A stretch of 64,000 nt of DNA from Verrucomicrobiia bacterium. Its GTDB lineage: Bacteria > Verrucomicrobiota > Verrucomicrobiia > Palsa-1439. Shown here one piece after another: positions 53,505 to 63,600 of the stretch; the first letter of the stretch is position 1; each line of letters begins with the position of its first letter. The DNA is taken from the NCBI GenBank assembly GCA_035577545.1, contig DATLVI010000041.1, positions 108,614-172,613 on the forward strand, in the 5' to 3' direction. The position numbers were made by a program, and so were the translations under genes. Under the pieces are notes generated by a model, which was not told the origin of the DNA, did not search any database, and was given only the letters and a program-made list of their open reading frames with translations.

Positions 53505-53548
53505 GAAACGCCCCGGCTGGCATTGCGACGCCGGGGCGTTTCGTTTTC
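53505..53548 (+). terminator. Strong rho-independent terminator
   Basis: A perfect 13-bp stem (GAAACGCCCCGGC and complement, 12-base loop) is followed by GTTTTCTG. It lies 21 bp after the receiver-like gene and just before the end of the convergent FIST gene, so it may serve both. A smaller hairpin (53482-53500) overlaps the stop codon. Confidence 0.75.
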
Positions 53549-53563
53549 TGCCCGGGGCCACCC

Positions 53564-54751
53564 CTACGGCGCAGGCTCTGTGAAGAGCCCAAGCACGCTG
53601 GTGAAACCATGGACGAAGGCGCGCTGGCCGACCGGGCCAATTTCACCATTGCAGAAGAACCCCGCAACCGGCAGTGGCCCAAGACTTTGCTGCACCGCGC
53701 GGACGTCGTGATGCGCCGAGCCATACATGCCCTCGCCGCGTCCGAGACAGGTAAAGAGCAGCGCGGCGCGCGCCGGCTTCCCCACCAGTAAGCGCTGTTC
53801 CTGTTGCAGCAACTGTCGCAAATCCTCGTCCGCTGTCTCGCCGTCCCGGACTTGAAACTGCACGGTCTGGCCCGTTCGCATCAAATCGGCCACAGCCAGG
53901 GCGCCCGACTCTCGATCGCTCTCGATGAGGTTGCGAATCAGGAAATCGCCGCGACCGTATTCCTCCTGGTACTCGTTGATCACGCGGCCCAGAAACAACA
54001 GGCCCGAGCGCGCTAATTGCCGATCCTTCGAGGGCAACTGCGGCAGCATCTCCTGCAAAATCTTCATCGGCGGCCGTCCGCCGAGCTCGAACACCACGTT
54101 CTTTTCGGCGCGCGTCACCACCAACGGTTGGCCGATCGGCCGACAACCCTGCGAGACAACCGTTCGCAACGCGATTTTGCCGGTCAGACCGACGCCCACT
54201 GCCCCATCCTCATAAACCTTGCCATCAAGAAACAGCCGATTCTCGCCAGCCTGGTGTGCACCGCTGGCCAGTCCGCCGATGATCGGCGCTCGCGGATAAG
54301 CTTCCGTCAACGCATCGACAAGCTGGACCGCATGCGTCGTGAACGGGTCGACGAACATGAGAAACTGGGGCGATGCATCGGGTTCAAGTTCAAGCTGGAA
54401 ATGCCAGAAGTCCGGGCCGGTCGATTCCTCCAGGTTTTTCTCGTCCAGGTGGAACGGCGCGACTTCGACGCCGGGCAACTCCCCTACCAGCAACGAAATC
54501 GCCGGCTGCTGTTCAACCTCTTGATCGACTCCAATGATTCCCGCTCCGGTACAGCCAACCAAATGTCGGGCTCCCACCGCCTTTTGCACCGCCTCGACGA
54601 GGCCGTTGATTTGGGGCACAAACTTTGGGTGGGCGAAAAGCACCGCCAGTTCGGTCTTGGCGGGGCCGAGTTGCGTGGCGACCTGGCGGCCCAGGTCCTC
54701 CGCAGCTTCTGCCCAATCCGTTTTGGTTGTCAGCGCCGAGGCGAATCGCAT
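53564..54751 (-). CDS. FIST domain sensor protein
   Basis: A 395-residue cytosolic protein with a FIST N domain (about 30-215; LVGCTGAGIIG and IIGGLASGA are typical) and a FIST C domain (about 220-375; FLGRVINEY and CLGRGEGMYG). FIST domains are thought to bind small ligands, possibly amino acids, in signal transduction. No kinase or cyclase domain is fused. It converges on the receiver-like gene and starts 64 bp from the tRNA-Tyr 3' end on the same strand. Confidence 0.9.
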   Translation of the reverse strand: MRFASALTTKTDWAEAAEDLGRQVATQLGPAKTELAVLFAHPKFVPQINGLVEAVQKAVGARHLVGCTGAGIIGVDQEVEQQPAISLLVGELPGVEVAPFHLDEKNLEESTGPDFWHFQLELEPDASPQFLMFVDPFTTHAVQLVDALTEAYPRAPIIGGLASGAHQAGENRLFLDGKVYEDGAVGVGLTGKIALRTVVSQGCRPIGQPLVVTRAEKNVVFELGGRPPMKILQEMLPQLPSKDRQLARSGLLFLGRVINEYQEEYGRGDFLIRNLIESDRESGALAVADLMRTGQTVQFQVRDGETADEDLRQLLQQEQRLLVGKPARAALLFTCLGRGEGMYGSAHHDVRAVQQSLGPLPVAGFFCNGEIGPVGQRAFVHGFTSVLGLFTEPAP

Positions 54752-54815
54752 GCTGCACTCTGACTTAAGCGGGGTTTCTTTTCAACCAGCCTTTGGCGGT
54801 GGCGGCTGAAAAAAA

Positions 54816-54901
54816 TGGTGGAGAGGGGTGGATTCGAACCACCGAAGGCGTAAGCCAGCAGATTTACAGTCTGCCCCGTTTGGCCACTTCGGTACCTCTC
54901 C
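54816..54901 (-). tRNA. tRNA-Tyr (GTA anticodon)
   Basis: On the minus strand the 5' GGAGAGG pairs with CCTCTCC before the discriminator A and an encoded CCA. The anticodon loop reads CTGTAAA. A long variable arm makes it an 86-nt class II tRNA, as expected for bacterial tRNA-Tyr. The T-arm GGTTCGAATCC is perfect. Confidence 0.97.
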
Positions 54902-55056
54902 ACATCTGATTCTGCCAGGCAAATATAACGATTTAAGGGCGAATAGCCATCTTGCGATCAGACAATCGCCGCAGTGTTCTAACCGGTTCTGCGGCGCGGG
55001 TCAATCGCGATCAATATATTGATTGGGCGCACCGGATGACACGCACAGCCGGCGTG

Positions 55057-56073
55057 TCAGGGAGCGGCTACTCTGATCGTTAGCGGAACCTCGAGGGATG
55101 GTTGTTCCGGATAATTTGTCTCAAACGTGAGCCGGCCGCGCGTTGACTCCTTGAGAGGGTTGTCCAGCTTCAACGTCACCTCAAACTTGCGGCCTTTTTC
55201 AAGCTCCGTTACTTTCACAAGCAAATCTTCCAACGTGCTGGCGATGTCCCCCAGTTCCAATGGCTTGTCGGACCGGTTTGAGGTGACAATAATCTTTTGG
55301 ATGACAGCTTCTTTCGAGGTCGACGCGGGCCAGTGAGTGGCGTCTGGTATGGTCCAATCCACAGCCTGGGGTGCAAGGACGATCGAACTGAGAAATCGCC
55401 CGGCCGCGGGGACAAGGAACGCAGGTTTCGCCGGATCATCCGTGTACACGCTGAGAATGTCGGAGAAATCTCCCGACACGCCGGTGCCGGCGACTTCGAC
55501 GCCAAACCGGGCTGCCTGCGGATGCAAAGCGTCTTCCTTGTCGATTACCACCTTGAGTGTCTCTGTGCCGGGTTCGACTTTTGTGATCGTGAGTTTCTTG
55601 CCGTCGAGACGCTTGACGTTCACAGCCGCGCGGGACGTTTGGCCAGCGGCAACCCCATCAAGAAATATCATCGGCGGGTCGAAATCGTACAACGCCTTGG
55701 CCTGCCCCTTGATTGTTAAAAGCAGCTCCGGAAATGCGGGGTCGTTGCTCGGGACCGTGATGTGTTTCTCGACGGCGCCGCGGGCATTGGTCAGATCCAA
55801 CGTAAAGACCAGCTCACCCTTCGCGCCGGGGGGCAATGTATCCGGCTGCACCTGGGCAACCGTGCAACCACACGAAGGATCGGGTTTTTGCACATTCAGA
55901 ACGCCATCTCCTGCGTTTCGGAACGAGAATTTACCCGTGATCGACGCTCCTTCCGAGCTGGCGCCGAAATCGTAGACCGTCTTGTCGAACTCAATATGCG
56001 GCTTGCCTTCTGCCCGTCCATGGGCGACCGCCAGACCGAGCCAGATTGCCAATGCCAGGGTTTCTCGTTTCAT
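55057..56073 (-). CDS. Exported DUF1573 domain protein
   Basis: A 338-residue secreted or periplasmic protein. The signal peptide covers residues 1-22. An N-terminal DUF1573 Ig-like domain (about 25-130) contains FDKTVYDFGASSEGASITGK and DPSCGCTVAQV with the hallmark CGC pair. Two further beta domains follow. The family is widespread in Bacteroidetes, Planctomycetes and Verrucomicrobia; function is unknown. The frame is open to 56118; the ATG at 56073, with GGAG four bases upstream, gives the signal peptide and is used. Confidence 0.85.
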   Translation of the reverse strand: MKRETLALAIWLGLAVAHGRAEGKPHIEFDKTVYDFGASSEGASITGKFSFRNAGDGVLNVQKPDPSCGCTVAQVQPDTLPPGAKGELVFTLDLTNARGAVEKHITVPSNDPAFPELLLTIKGQAKALYDFDPPMIFLDGVAAGQTSRAAVNVKRLDGKKLTITKVEPGTETLKVVIDKEDALHPQAARFGVEVAGTGVSGDFSDILSVYTDDPAKPAFLVPAAGRFLSSIVLAPQAVDWTIPDATHWPASTSKEAVIQKIIVTSNRSDKPLELGDIASTLEDLLVKVTELEKGRKFEVTLKLDNPLKESTRGRLTFETNYPEQPSLEVPLTIRVAAP

Positions 56074-56365
56074 TCGTCTCCAATGTTCGCCAAGCCCGCG
56101 GCGAAACGGCGCGGACAAACGTGCCTCCCAGTGTCGTCTGAGTCGCTCAATTTTTCAATCTCGGCGACGCATGATTGAGTCGACCGATACTGCTTTCCAG
56201 CATTCTTGCAAGCGATGTTTCTCAGCATTGCTGCGCGCGGCGCCATCTCGATCAAGGCCGCGGCTCCCCCATTCGTAGGCTTGTCTTTCCACCCAAGCAG
56301 CTTGCAATAATTGCCATGCAGGCCAGTAATTTTGTGGCACACACGGTGCTAGTTCGTTTAGCCAA

Positions 56366-57079
56366 GTGAAGGCGAGTATTGTGCGAACAGTGTGCGGCGC
56401 TGCCCGGTGGCAGCGTTTGCTGGTGGCGTTGGCGTTCATCTTACCGTCGGCCGGACGTGCGGGCGTCGTCGAGGTCGACCTCATCAACAACGACATCGCG
56501 GAAGTTCACGGGGCCATCCTCCAGTGGGTGTCGAGCGCGACGGTGACCAACGGACGCTTCGTACCGTTCTTGCAGATCAACGCCACCGGGATCGCCGGCG
56601 ACTACAATCGCAAGAAGATCGTACAGGTACAGGACGTGCCGGTCGTGTCGCTGAACGGCACGGACTTCCTACAATTCGCATTGGACGTGCAAGGGGCCGT
56701 TCTCTCGCTGGATACGATTGAAATTTTTACCGCGGCCACGCCGGCGCGGAATACCACCGATCTCGGTGACATTGGCGTGAAGCGCTGGGACCTGGACAAG
56801 AGTTGTTGGGATTACGCGACGCAAACCGGAACAGACTGCGATCCATCCTGGGACGATGTCGTCGTGCAAATCGATCCGCACCGCAACCCGAAGCCATCGG
56901 GCGTCGACGTATTCCTGTACGTGCCGGCCGTCGAATTCACCGGCGCCCAGCCAACCGATTACGTCTACTTTTTCTGTGTCTTCGGCAACCCGTGGAAACC
57001 GGTCACCTCAACAGTCACGCTGCACCCCAAAGGTCCCGGCGCCGCAAAATGGGGCTTCGTCAAACCGCTCTCACCCTGA
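56366..57079 (+). CDS. Secreted hypothetical protein
   Basis: A 237-residue exported protein with a signal peptide (cleavage near AGRAG, about residue 32), a beta-rich body and three cysteines (147, 158, 205), of which the last two could form a disulphide. No family recognised. It starts at a GTG without a clear Shine-Dalgarno sequence. Its end overlaps the end of the convergent NtrC-type gene by 9 bp. Confidence 0.65.
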   Translation: MKASIVRTVCGAARWQRLLVALAFILPSAGRAGVVEVDLINNDIAEVHGAILQWVSSATVTNGRFVPFLQINATGIAGDYNRKKIVQVQDVPVVSLNGTDFLQFALDVQGAVLSLDTIEIFTAATPARNTTDLGDIGVKRWDLDKSCWDYATQTGTDCDPSWDDVVVQIDPHRNPKPSGVDVFLYVPAVEFTGAQPTDYVYFFCVFGNPWKPVTSTVTLHPKGPGAAKWGFVKPLSP

Positions 57080-58573
57080 GTGAGGTGCCGTGTGATTCTT
57101 CTGGTTTCCCGATTCATCCGGCAAGCCCGTTCCCTCGTTGCCCAGTAGTCCGTAAAGGGCAAGCTTCTTCCGCATCGTCGGGCGCGATACCCCGAGCCAC
57201 CTGGCCGCCCGAACCTGATTGCCGCGGGCGAGGTCGATGGCTTGCCGGTACAGTTCGTACCCGACGTCCCATGTCAACGCGGTTTCAACGTTTTTTATGT
57301 CACCGCGTGCGGCACGGTGCAGCAGATCGCTGACGTATTGCGAGATCGTTTGGTCCTGTGAGGGCGGAGGCTGGCGGCGTTCACCGAGCGCGCTGTGAAC
57401 GATGTCCGCCGTGATTGTCTGGCCATGCGCCAGCAACATAAATTTGGCCACGACGTTTTCCAATTCGCGAACATTGCCGGGCCACGGGTGCTGTTGCAGG
57501 GCGACGATGGCTTCCGGCCGAACCCCGCACACCGTAGCGCCCAATTCGGTGGCAAAACGCTGGATGAAATGGTTCAACAATGCCGGAATGTCTTCCGGAC
57601 GCTCGCGGAGCGGCGGCAGTCGGATCGCGGCGACGTTCAGGCGGTAGTAGAGATCTTCCCGAAATTTGTTTTCCTTGATCGCCGCCGTCAGGTCGCGATG
57701 CGTCGCGGCGATGATGCGGATGTCCACGGGCAGGACCTCGTTGCTGCCGAGCCGGCAAATGGACTTTTCCTGCAAGACACGGAGCAGTTTCGCCTGCGTG
57801 CCCGACGTCATATCGCCGATTTCGTCGAGAAAAATCGTCCCGCCATGCGCTTGCTCGAAGCGCCCGATGCGTCGCACGTCCGCGCCGGTAAACGCGCCGC
57901 GCTCGTGCCCGAAGAGTTCGCTTTCGAGCAACGTTTCTGGAATCGCCACGCAGTTGATGGTGACGAACGGCTGGTCTTTGCGGGAGCTGTGTTGCTGCAA
58001 CGCACGCGCCACAAGCTCCTTGCCGGTACCTGTTTCCCCCTGCACGAGGACGGTGACCGGCGACCCTGCGAAGCGCCCGATGTCCTTGTAAACCTGCTGC
58101 ATCACGCGGCTGGTGCCAATAATCGCATGCCTGGCAGTTGTGGCGTGCCCGAAACCGACCGGCTCGGAGATCCGCCGGTAACCATCCACCGCTTGCGTGA
58201 CGGCAGAAAGCAGGTTGGCGACAAACTGCTGCGTTTCCTTGAGCACATATTCATACGCGCCAAGTTTGATGGCCTCGATTGCGAACCGGGTCGCGCTGTC
58301 GGCGGTCATCAGGATAATCGGCAGTTGCGGTTTGGCAGCGTGCAGTTCACTGATGATTCGCAGGCCGTCGGTGGACCCGAAATCGCCCTGAAGATGCAGG
58401 TCGGTGATGACGATATCGAAAGATTCGCTGCGCGCGCGCGCCAGGCCCACATCGGCCTGGTCAACCAGGTCGACAACGTAGTCTTCCACGCCCTCGAACG
58501 CTTCCGCTTCGAGGAAGCGCTTCAGCGTGGCGGCCATCACTTTGTCATCTTCGATGATGAGAACTTTGGGCAT
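57071..58573 (-). CDS. NtrC-family sigma-54-dependent response regulator
   Basis: 500 residues. The receiver domain (1-125) has the phosphoacceptor Asp58, acidic pair Glu8-Asp9-Asp10 and Lys in VLKE. The central AAA domain (about 165-400) has GETGTGKE, the sigma-54-contact GAFTGA, and FLDEIGD. The C-terminal Fis-type helix-turn-helix includes NQVRAARWLGVSRPTMRKKL. It activates sigma-54 promoters of unknown genes. It begins 2 bp after the histidine kinase stop, so they form a pair. A 40-residue insertion between AAA and HTH is unremarkable. Confidence 0.95.
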   Translation of the reverse strand: MPKVLIIEDDKVMAATLKRFLEAEAFEGVEDYVVDLVDQADVGLARARSESFDIVITDLHLQGDFGSTDGLRIISELHAAKPQLPIILMTADSATRFAIEAIKLGAYEYVLKETQQFVANLLSAVTQAVDGYRRISEPVGFGHATTARHAIIGTSRVMQQVYKDIGRFAGSPVTVLVQGETGTGKELVARALQQHSSRKDQPFVTINCVAIPETLLESELFGHERGAFTGADVRRIGRFEQAHGGTIFLDEIGDMTSGTQAKLLRVLQEKSICRLGSNEVLPVDIRIIAATHRDLTAAIKENKFREDLYYRLNVAAIRLPPLRERPEDIPALLNHFIQRFATELGATVCGVRPEAIVALQQHPWPGNVRELENVVAKFMLLAHGQTITADIVHSALGERRQPPPSQDQTISQYVSDLLHRAARGDIKNVETALTWDVGYELYRQAIDLARGNQVRAARWLGVSRPTMRKKLALYGLLGNEGTGLPDESGNQKNHTAPHSG

Positions 58574-58575
58574 CG

Positions 58576-59985
58576 TTAGCCTTCCTCGCAGCAGGGTAGC
58601 ACGATGCGAAAGATGCTGCCCTGATTTTCGGTGGTTCGGAAATCCAGCACGCCACCATGTTTATCCACGATCCGCCACGCAATCGGCAAACCCAGTCCCG
58701 TGCCGTCCTCCTTGGTGCTAAAGAATGGTTCGAAGAGGCGCTCCTGCATTTTTGGAGTAATGCCGCGGCCGTCGTCCTGGACCTCCAGAACCACCACGCC
58801 GGTTGGCCTTCCCTTCAACGTTTCAGTAGCTTTGCGGGCGCGCAGGGTGACGGTCCCGTTGCGCCCGATGCTCTCGCCGGCATTCTTGACGAGGTTGATG
58901 AGGACCTGCTTGATCTGATGCGGATCCGCGCGAAAACGGGCGTCCGTCACTGCGTCGAGCTTCAGGTTGATGGCCTGCCGGGTGAATTGCGGGGCGAACA
59001 GGTCGCGGACTTCCTGCAGCGCGGTGGCAGCCGACACCGTGACCAGCTCCGGCTCCGCCGGTCGGGCGAGTTGCAGGAAATCGCCGACGATGCGATTGAG
59101 CCGGTTAATCTCGTCGCGAATGACGAGCGCGTCCTCGTGTTCGGCGCTGCCTTCCAGCAGGGCACGCTGCAAGGTGTGGAGCCGCACGCTGATCGCGGTC
59201 AACGGATTCTTGATTTCGTGGGCTACGGCGGCTGCATGTTCGCCGCGGAGGGCAAGCTGCTGCTGCTGCTCGATCGTGCTTACGCTCTCGACAAGTTCTT
59301 TCCGTAGCGGTCGAATGACGGCCCGGTACACCTCCAGGATTAGCAGGAGACACAGACCACTCAAGGTGGCCAACAGCACGACCGCTGCCGCAACGGAACG
59401 CAATCGCGGAAACCATTGCTGCGACCCATGCATGAAGAGGCTGATTGCGTGCGCGTCCGCACCCGCCTCGCTGGCGGCCGTCAGGAGTTGCAATGTGCTC
59501 TGCTCGACGGGCTGGTAGGCTTTCAGGCGTTGCTCAAGATCGACGGACCGCGCGACTGTGTTGGTCAATCCACCCGCAGCGGACAAATACTGCTGGTAGA
59601 AGTCGTGGATTTCATCGTAGCGGTGCCCGACATCTGCCGTGAATTCGAAGGGGTGGGACACGACGATTTTCATCCGCGGCGCGACGGCACGACGGTGTTC
59701 GATCCATTCGGCAAGTTGCCGACTCTGTCCTTGAAAGCGGGCCAATGCGGACCGGTCTTTGTCCGCCGCGAAGGCAAGGCAGTCCGTATTCAACTCGGCG
59801 AGCGCCGGTGGAACGTTGGACGCGATCAAGGCGAACTCCGCTTGCATTTGCTCCAGCCAGATTAGTTCGTCGATCGCGCTGCGGCGCGTGGTGAAGAGAC
59901 GATAGACTGCCTGAACCCCGAACACGAGCACCGCCAAGGTGACCGCACTCAGCAAGATCAAACGGTTTTTGCGGGAAAACGTCAT
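58576..59985 (-). CDS. Membrane sensor histidine kinase
   Basis: 469 residues. A transmembrane helix at about 8-30, a ~165-residue periplasmic sensor region of helical type, and a second helix at about 196-218 are followed by the phosphorylated His256 in AHEIKNPLTAI. The catalytic domain has NLVKNAGESI (N box), DDGRGITPKM and GTGLGLPIAW. It is the cognate kinase of the NtrC-type regulator directly downstream. The ATG at 59985 is used; the frame is open to 60102 but that extension lacks a signal. Confidence 0.93.
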   Translation of the reverse strand: MTFSRKNRLILLSAVTLAVLVFGVQAVYRLFTTRRSAIDELIWLEQMQAEFALIASNVPPALAELNTDCLAFAADKDRSALARFQGQSRQLAEWIEHRRAVAPRMKIVVSHPFEFTADVGHRYDEIHDFYQQYLSAAGGLTNTVARSVDLEQRLKAYQPVEQSTLQLLTAASEAGADAHAISLFMHGSQQWFPRLRSVAAAVVLLATLSGLCLLLILEVYRAVIRPLRKELVESVSTIEQQQQLALRGEHAAAVAHEIKNPLTAISVRLHTLQRALLEGSAEHEDALVIRDEINRLNRIVGDFLQLARPAEPELVTVSAATALQEVRDLFAPQFTRQAINLKLDAVTDARFRADPHQIKQVLINLVKNAGESIGRNGTVTLRARKATETLKGRPTGVVVLEVQDDGRGITPKMQERLFEPFFSTKEDGTGLGLPIAWRIVDKHGGVLDFRTTENQGSIFRIVLPCCEEG

Positions 59986-60219
59986 CAGATGGTTACCACC
60001 AAGCCAAGCAAAATACTGGCTTGCAAGGATGCGAATGATAAACGCCGGATGAGGGCGAAACGCGAAAAACTGACAAAAACTTTGCCACAAGTGCAAACCC
60101 AATTGCCATTTTCCCTGTTCCCATCAGGCAGAATCGTCAGTTTCATGGGCGAAAATGCATCTTTTCTCAATGGGCATGCTGGCTGCTAAGCAAGCGCTCA
60201 ACCTCAGCCACATCATACA

Positions 60220-60699
60220 ATGAACCCAATGCCAGAGCAAAAGAGAATTCTGTTGGTAACCGACGCAAGCCCGGCGTGGAACTCGTTCGCGGACACTCTT
60301 GCCGCCGACGGCTACGAGTTGATAACCGCCGGCAACACTGAACAGGCGCAAGCTTTGCGGTTTGGTCGCCGGCCCGACCTGGTGGTGGTTGATTTGGATT
60401 TGCCGAACGGAGATGGCTGGCAGCTCGCGGAACAGTTGAACACCAGTCAACCTCACTTGCCGGTCATGGCCACTACCGCGGATGCCGATGCCCGGCTGCG
60501 GGCGGCCGTGCACGGAGTCGATGTCGTGGTCATGAGGCCATGCGAAACCCAGCAGTTGAACCGGGCCGCGCGGGAACTCCTCGCCCTGACGGAGCAAGCC
60601 CAGCTCGGCCAAATCGCCGCCACGTTGCGTGCGTTGAAGCGCCGTTGCAGTGAAGAGGGAGTTACACCAGTTGCAAACGAAGTCGCCCAAGTCGTTTAG
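60220..60699 (+). CDS. Stand-alone receiver-domain protein
   Basis: 159 residues. An N-terminal receiver has phosphoacceptor Asp58 in [13 protein letters not shown] and an acidic Asp15, but Arg replaces the conserved Lys (VVMRPCE). The C-terminal ~40 residues are helical with two cysteines less than expected for any output domain; no DNA-binding motif is seen. It is divergent from the histidine kinase and its 3' end overlaps the proposed start of the giant secreted gene by 29 bp. Confidence 0.8.
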   Translation: MNPMPEQKRILLVTDASPAWNSFADTLAADGYELITAGNTEQAQALRFGRRPDLVVVDLDLPNGDGWQLAEQLNTSQPHLPVMATTADADARLRAAVHGVDVVVMRPCETQQLNRAARELLALTEQAQLGQIAATLRALKRRCSEEGVTPVANEVAQVV

Positions 60700-63600
60700 A
60701 GTTTCTGAACGCTCCATTTATGGTTCTTGCGAGCCCGATCTTCCGTCGGCATTCACATCTACTGCCGCCAGGTGGTTTCTCGCATTCTGTCTAACCGGGA
60801 TGTTCGTTGTGAGCGCGTCGGCGGCCACCACGTCCCCGACGAACCTCAGCGTCACGAGCAAGTCTTTTCAGCAGGTTTCTCTCGCGTGGACCGATAACTC
60901 GACCAGCGAGAAAAACGTCGTCGTCAGCCGCAGCCTGCAAGCGACATCCGGCTATGTCGACATAGCGACGTTGGCGGCGAGCGCGACGAGCTATACCGAC
61001 ACGGCTGTCACGCCCGGGGCTACGTACTACTACCAGGTCAGTTCAGTGGCGGCGACCAAGGCACGCTATACTTCTTCGTCGATCAGCGTCATCACACCCA
61101 GTGTTGCCATTGTGAGCCCGACCTCCGGCAGTACTTACACTTCTGCGCAAACGATTTCAGCGACCGCGTCCATCAATCAAACCGACAATGCCGCGATCAC
61201 CAAGACGGAGTTTTATGACGGCGGGGCACTTATGGGCACCGTCACAACCAGTCCGTACACGCTAAACTGGCCGATCACGGCAGCTAATAACGGCTCGCAC
61301 ACTTGGACCACGAAGGCGTATGACAGCGTCGGCGGCACATCGGCTTCTACTCCAGTCAATGTCGTCGTCGACATCCCCTGTACTTACACGCTGTCCGCCA
61401 CCAGCAGCCCAACGATTGCCTCGACCGGCGGTTCCGGCAGTTTCACCGTGACCGTGGTGGGCGGTTGCAGTTGGACGACGAGCACCCCGGCCACTTGGAT
61501 CCATCCAACCGTCAGCGGCTCAACGGTCAACTATACGGTGGATCTCAACAGCAGTTCGGCGGGACGATCCAGTACAATCACGATTCTCAACGGGACGGCG
61601 ACCGTTGCGACTTACACAGTGACCCAGGCTGTGGACACGACCGCCCCGACGGTGCCGACAGGATTGACGCCGAGCGTGATTTCCTCCAGCCAGATCAACC
61701 TGAGTTGGAGCGCCTCGACCGATACTGGCGGCTCGGGCCTGGCCGGTTATAAGATCTACCGCAGCGGCGTTTTGATTACCACAACGACGGCCACCAGCTA
61801 CTCCAACACCGGCTTGGCAGGGAGTACAACCTATTCGTTCACTGTGGCAGCCTATGACAACGCCGGCAACATCTCAGCGCAGAGCACCACGGTTTCCGCC
61901 ACGACGCCAGCAGCGGCGGATACGACGGCCCCGAGTGTACCGACGGGCTTGACCGGTAGCGCGGTTTCCTCCACCCAGATCAACCTGAGTTGGAGCGCCT
62001 CCACCGATACCGGCGGCTCAGGTTTGGCCGGTTACAAGATCTATAAGAACGGTGTGCTACTCACCACCACGGCCAGCACCAGTTACTCGGTCACGGGCCT
62101 GTCGCCCAGCACAACCTATTCGTTCACTGTGGCAGCCTATGACAATGCCGGCAACATCTCGCCGCAGAGCACCACGGTTTCAGCCACGACGCCAGCAGCG
62201 GCGGACACGACGGCCCCGACCGTACCGACGGGCTTGACCGGCAGCGCGGTTTCCTCCAGCCAGGTCAACCTGGGTTGGAGCGCGTCAACCGATACGGGCG
62301 GTTCGGGTCTGGCCGGTTACAAGATCTATAAGAACGGTGTGCTGCTGACCACCACAGCCAGCACCAGCTACTCGGCCACCGGTCTGTCGCCGAGCACGAC
62401 CTACACGTTTACCGTGGCAGCCTATGACAACGCCGGCAACACCTCGGCGCAGAGCACTGGGGTTTCGGTTACGACTCAGGCGGCGACGGATACGACACCC
62501 CCGAGTGTGCCGACCGGACTGACCGCAAGCGTAGTTTCTTCCAGCACGATCAGCCTGAGTTGGAACGCTTCGACCGATTCCGGGGGCTCGGGCCTGGCCG
62601 GCTATAACATCTATAGCAGCGGCGTTGTGATCGCGTCTTCGACGACCGCCAGTGCCGTTCTCAGGGGTCTGTCGGCGAGCACGACCTACTCCCTCACTGT
62701 CGCAGCCTACGACAACGCTGGCAACACCTCGGCGCAGAGCGCGGCGGTGTTAGCGACGACACAAGCAGCACTGACTATTACAACGGCCTCACCCTTGCCG
62801 TCGGCGACGGTGGGCACGGCGTACAGCGGGACGTTCACAGCCACCGGCGGCACGACGCCCTACACCTGGTCAATCAGTGCGGGCAGTTTGCCGGCGGGAT
62901 TGACCCTGAGCAGCGGAGGCGTGCTCAGCGGCACACCCACCGCGGCGACAACCGCGAGCTTCACGGTACAGTGCACCGGCGGGTCTACGATCACCAAGAC
63001 ATTCAGCCTGACGGTGAACGCGGCGGCCGTCAATTACACGGTCGCCACCAGCGCCAGCCCCGTGGCTGGCGGTACGACCACCCCGAATGGCACTTTTTCG
63101 AGCGGATCCACCGTCACCGCCCAGGCGACGGTCAATGCCGGCTACAGCTTCGTGAATTGGACCCAGAATGGGACAACGGTCAGCACTTCTCCCAGCTACA
63201 GCTTCCAACTTAATGGGAATGTGACGCTGGTGGCCAACTTCACGGCAATTTACACGATCACCGGCACTGCCAGCCCGTCCAACGGTGGCACGATCTCCGG
63301 CCTGGGCAACGGCCTGTTCATCAGCGGCACGACCGTTTCCCTGACCGCCAACCCGGCCTCCGGCTACAGCTTCAGCAGCTGGACGGAGAACGGCTCTGTC
63401 GTGTCCTCCACCCCGACCTACAGCTTTACCGCAACCGCCAACCGCAACCTGGTCGCCAACTTCACCTCCACCAGCAGCACACCCGGGAAGTACTTGTGGT
63501 CCTGGGTCCATGGCGGAGCCTCGCAAGACGATGGCCGCGCCGTGGCCGTGGACAAACGCGATGGCAGTGTCCTGCTCACAGGGGACTTCAGCGGGTCCGT

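Noticed and set aside
60138..60219. Sigma-54 promoter near the histidine kinase/receiver divergent region
   Set aside because: I looked for the TGGCAC-N5-TTGC pattern and did not find an acceptable match.
61634..62773. Tandem repeats as a possible CRISPR array
   Set aside because: Units are 285 bp, in-frame and encode FN3 domains; no short repeat-spacer pattern and no cas genes.
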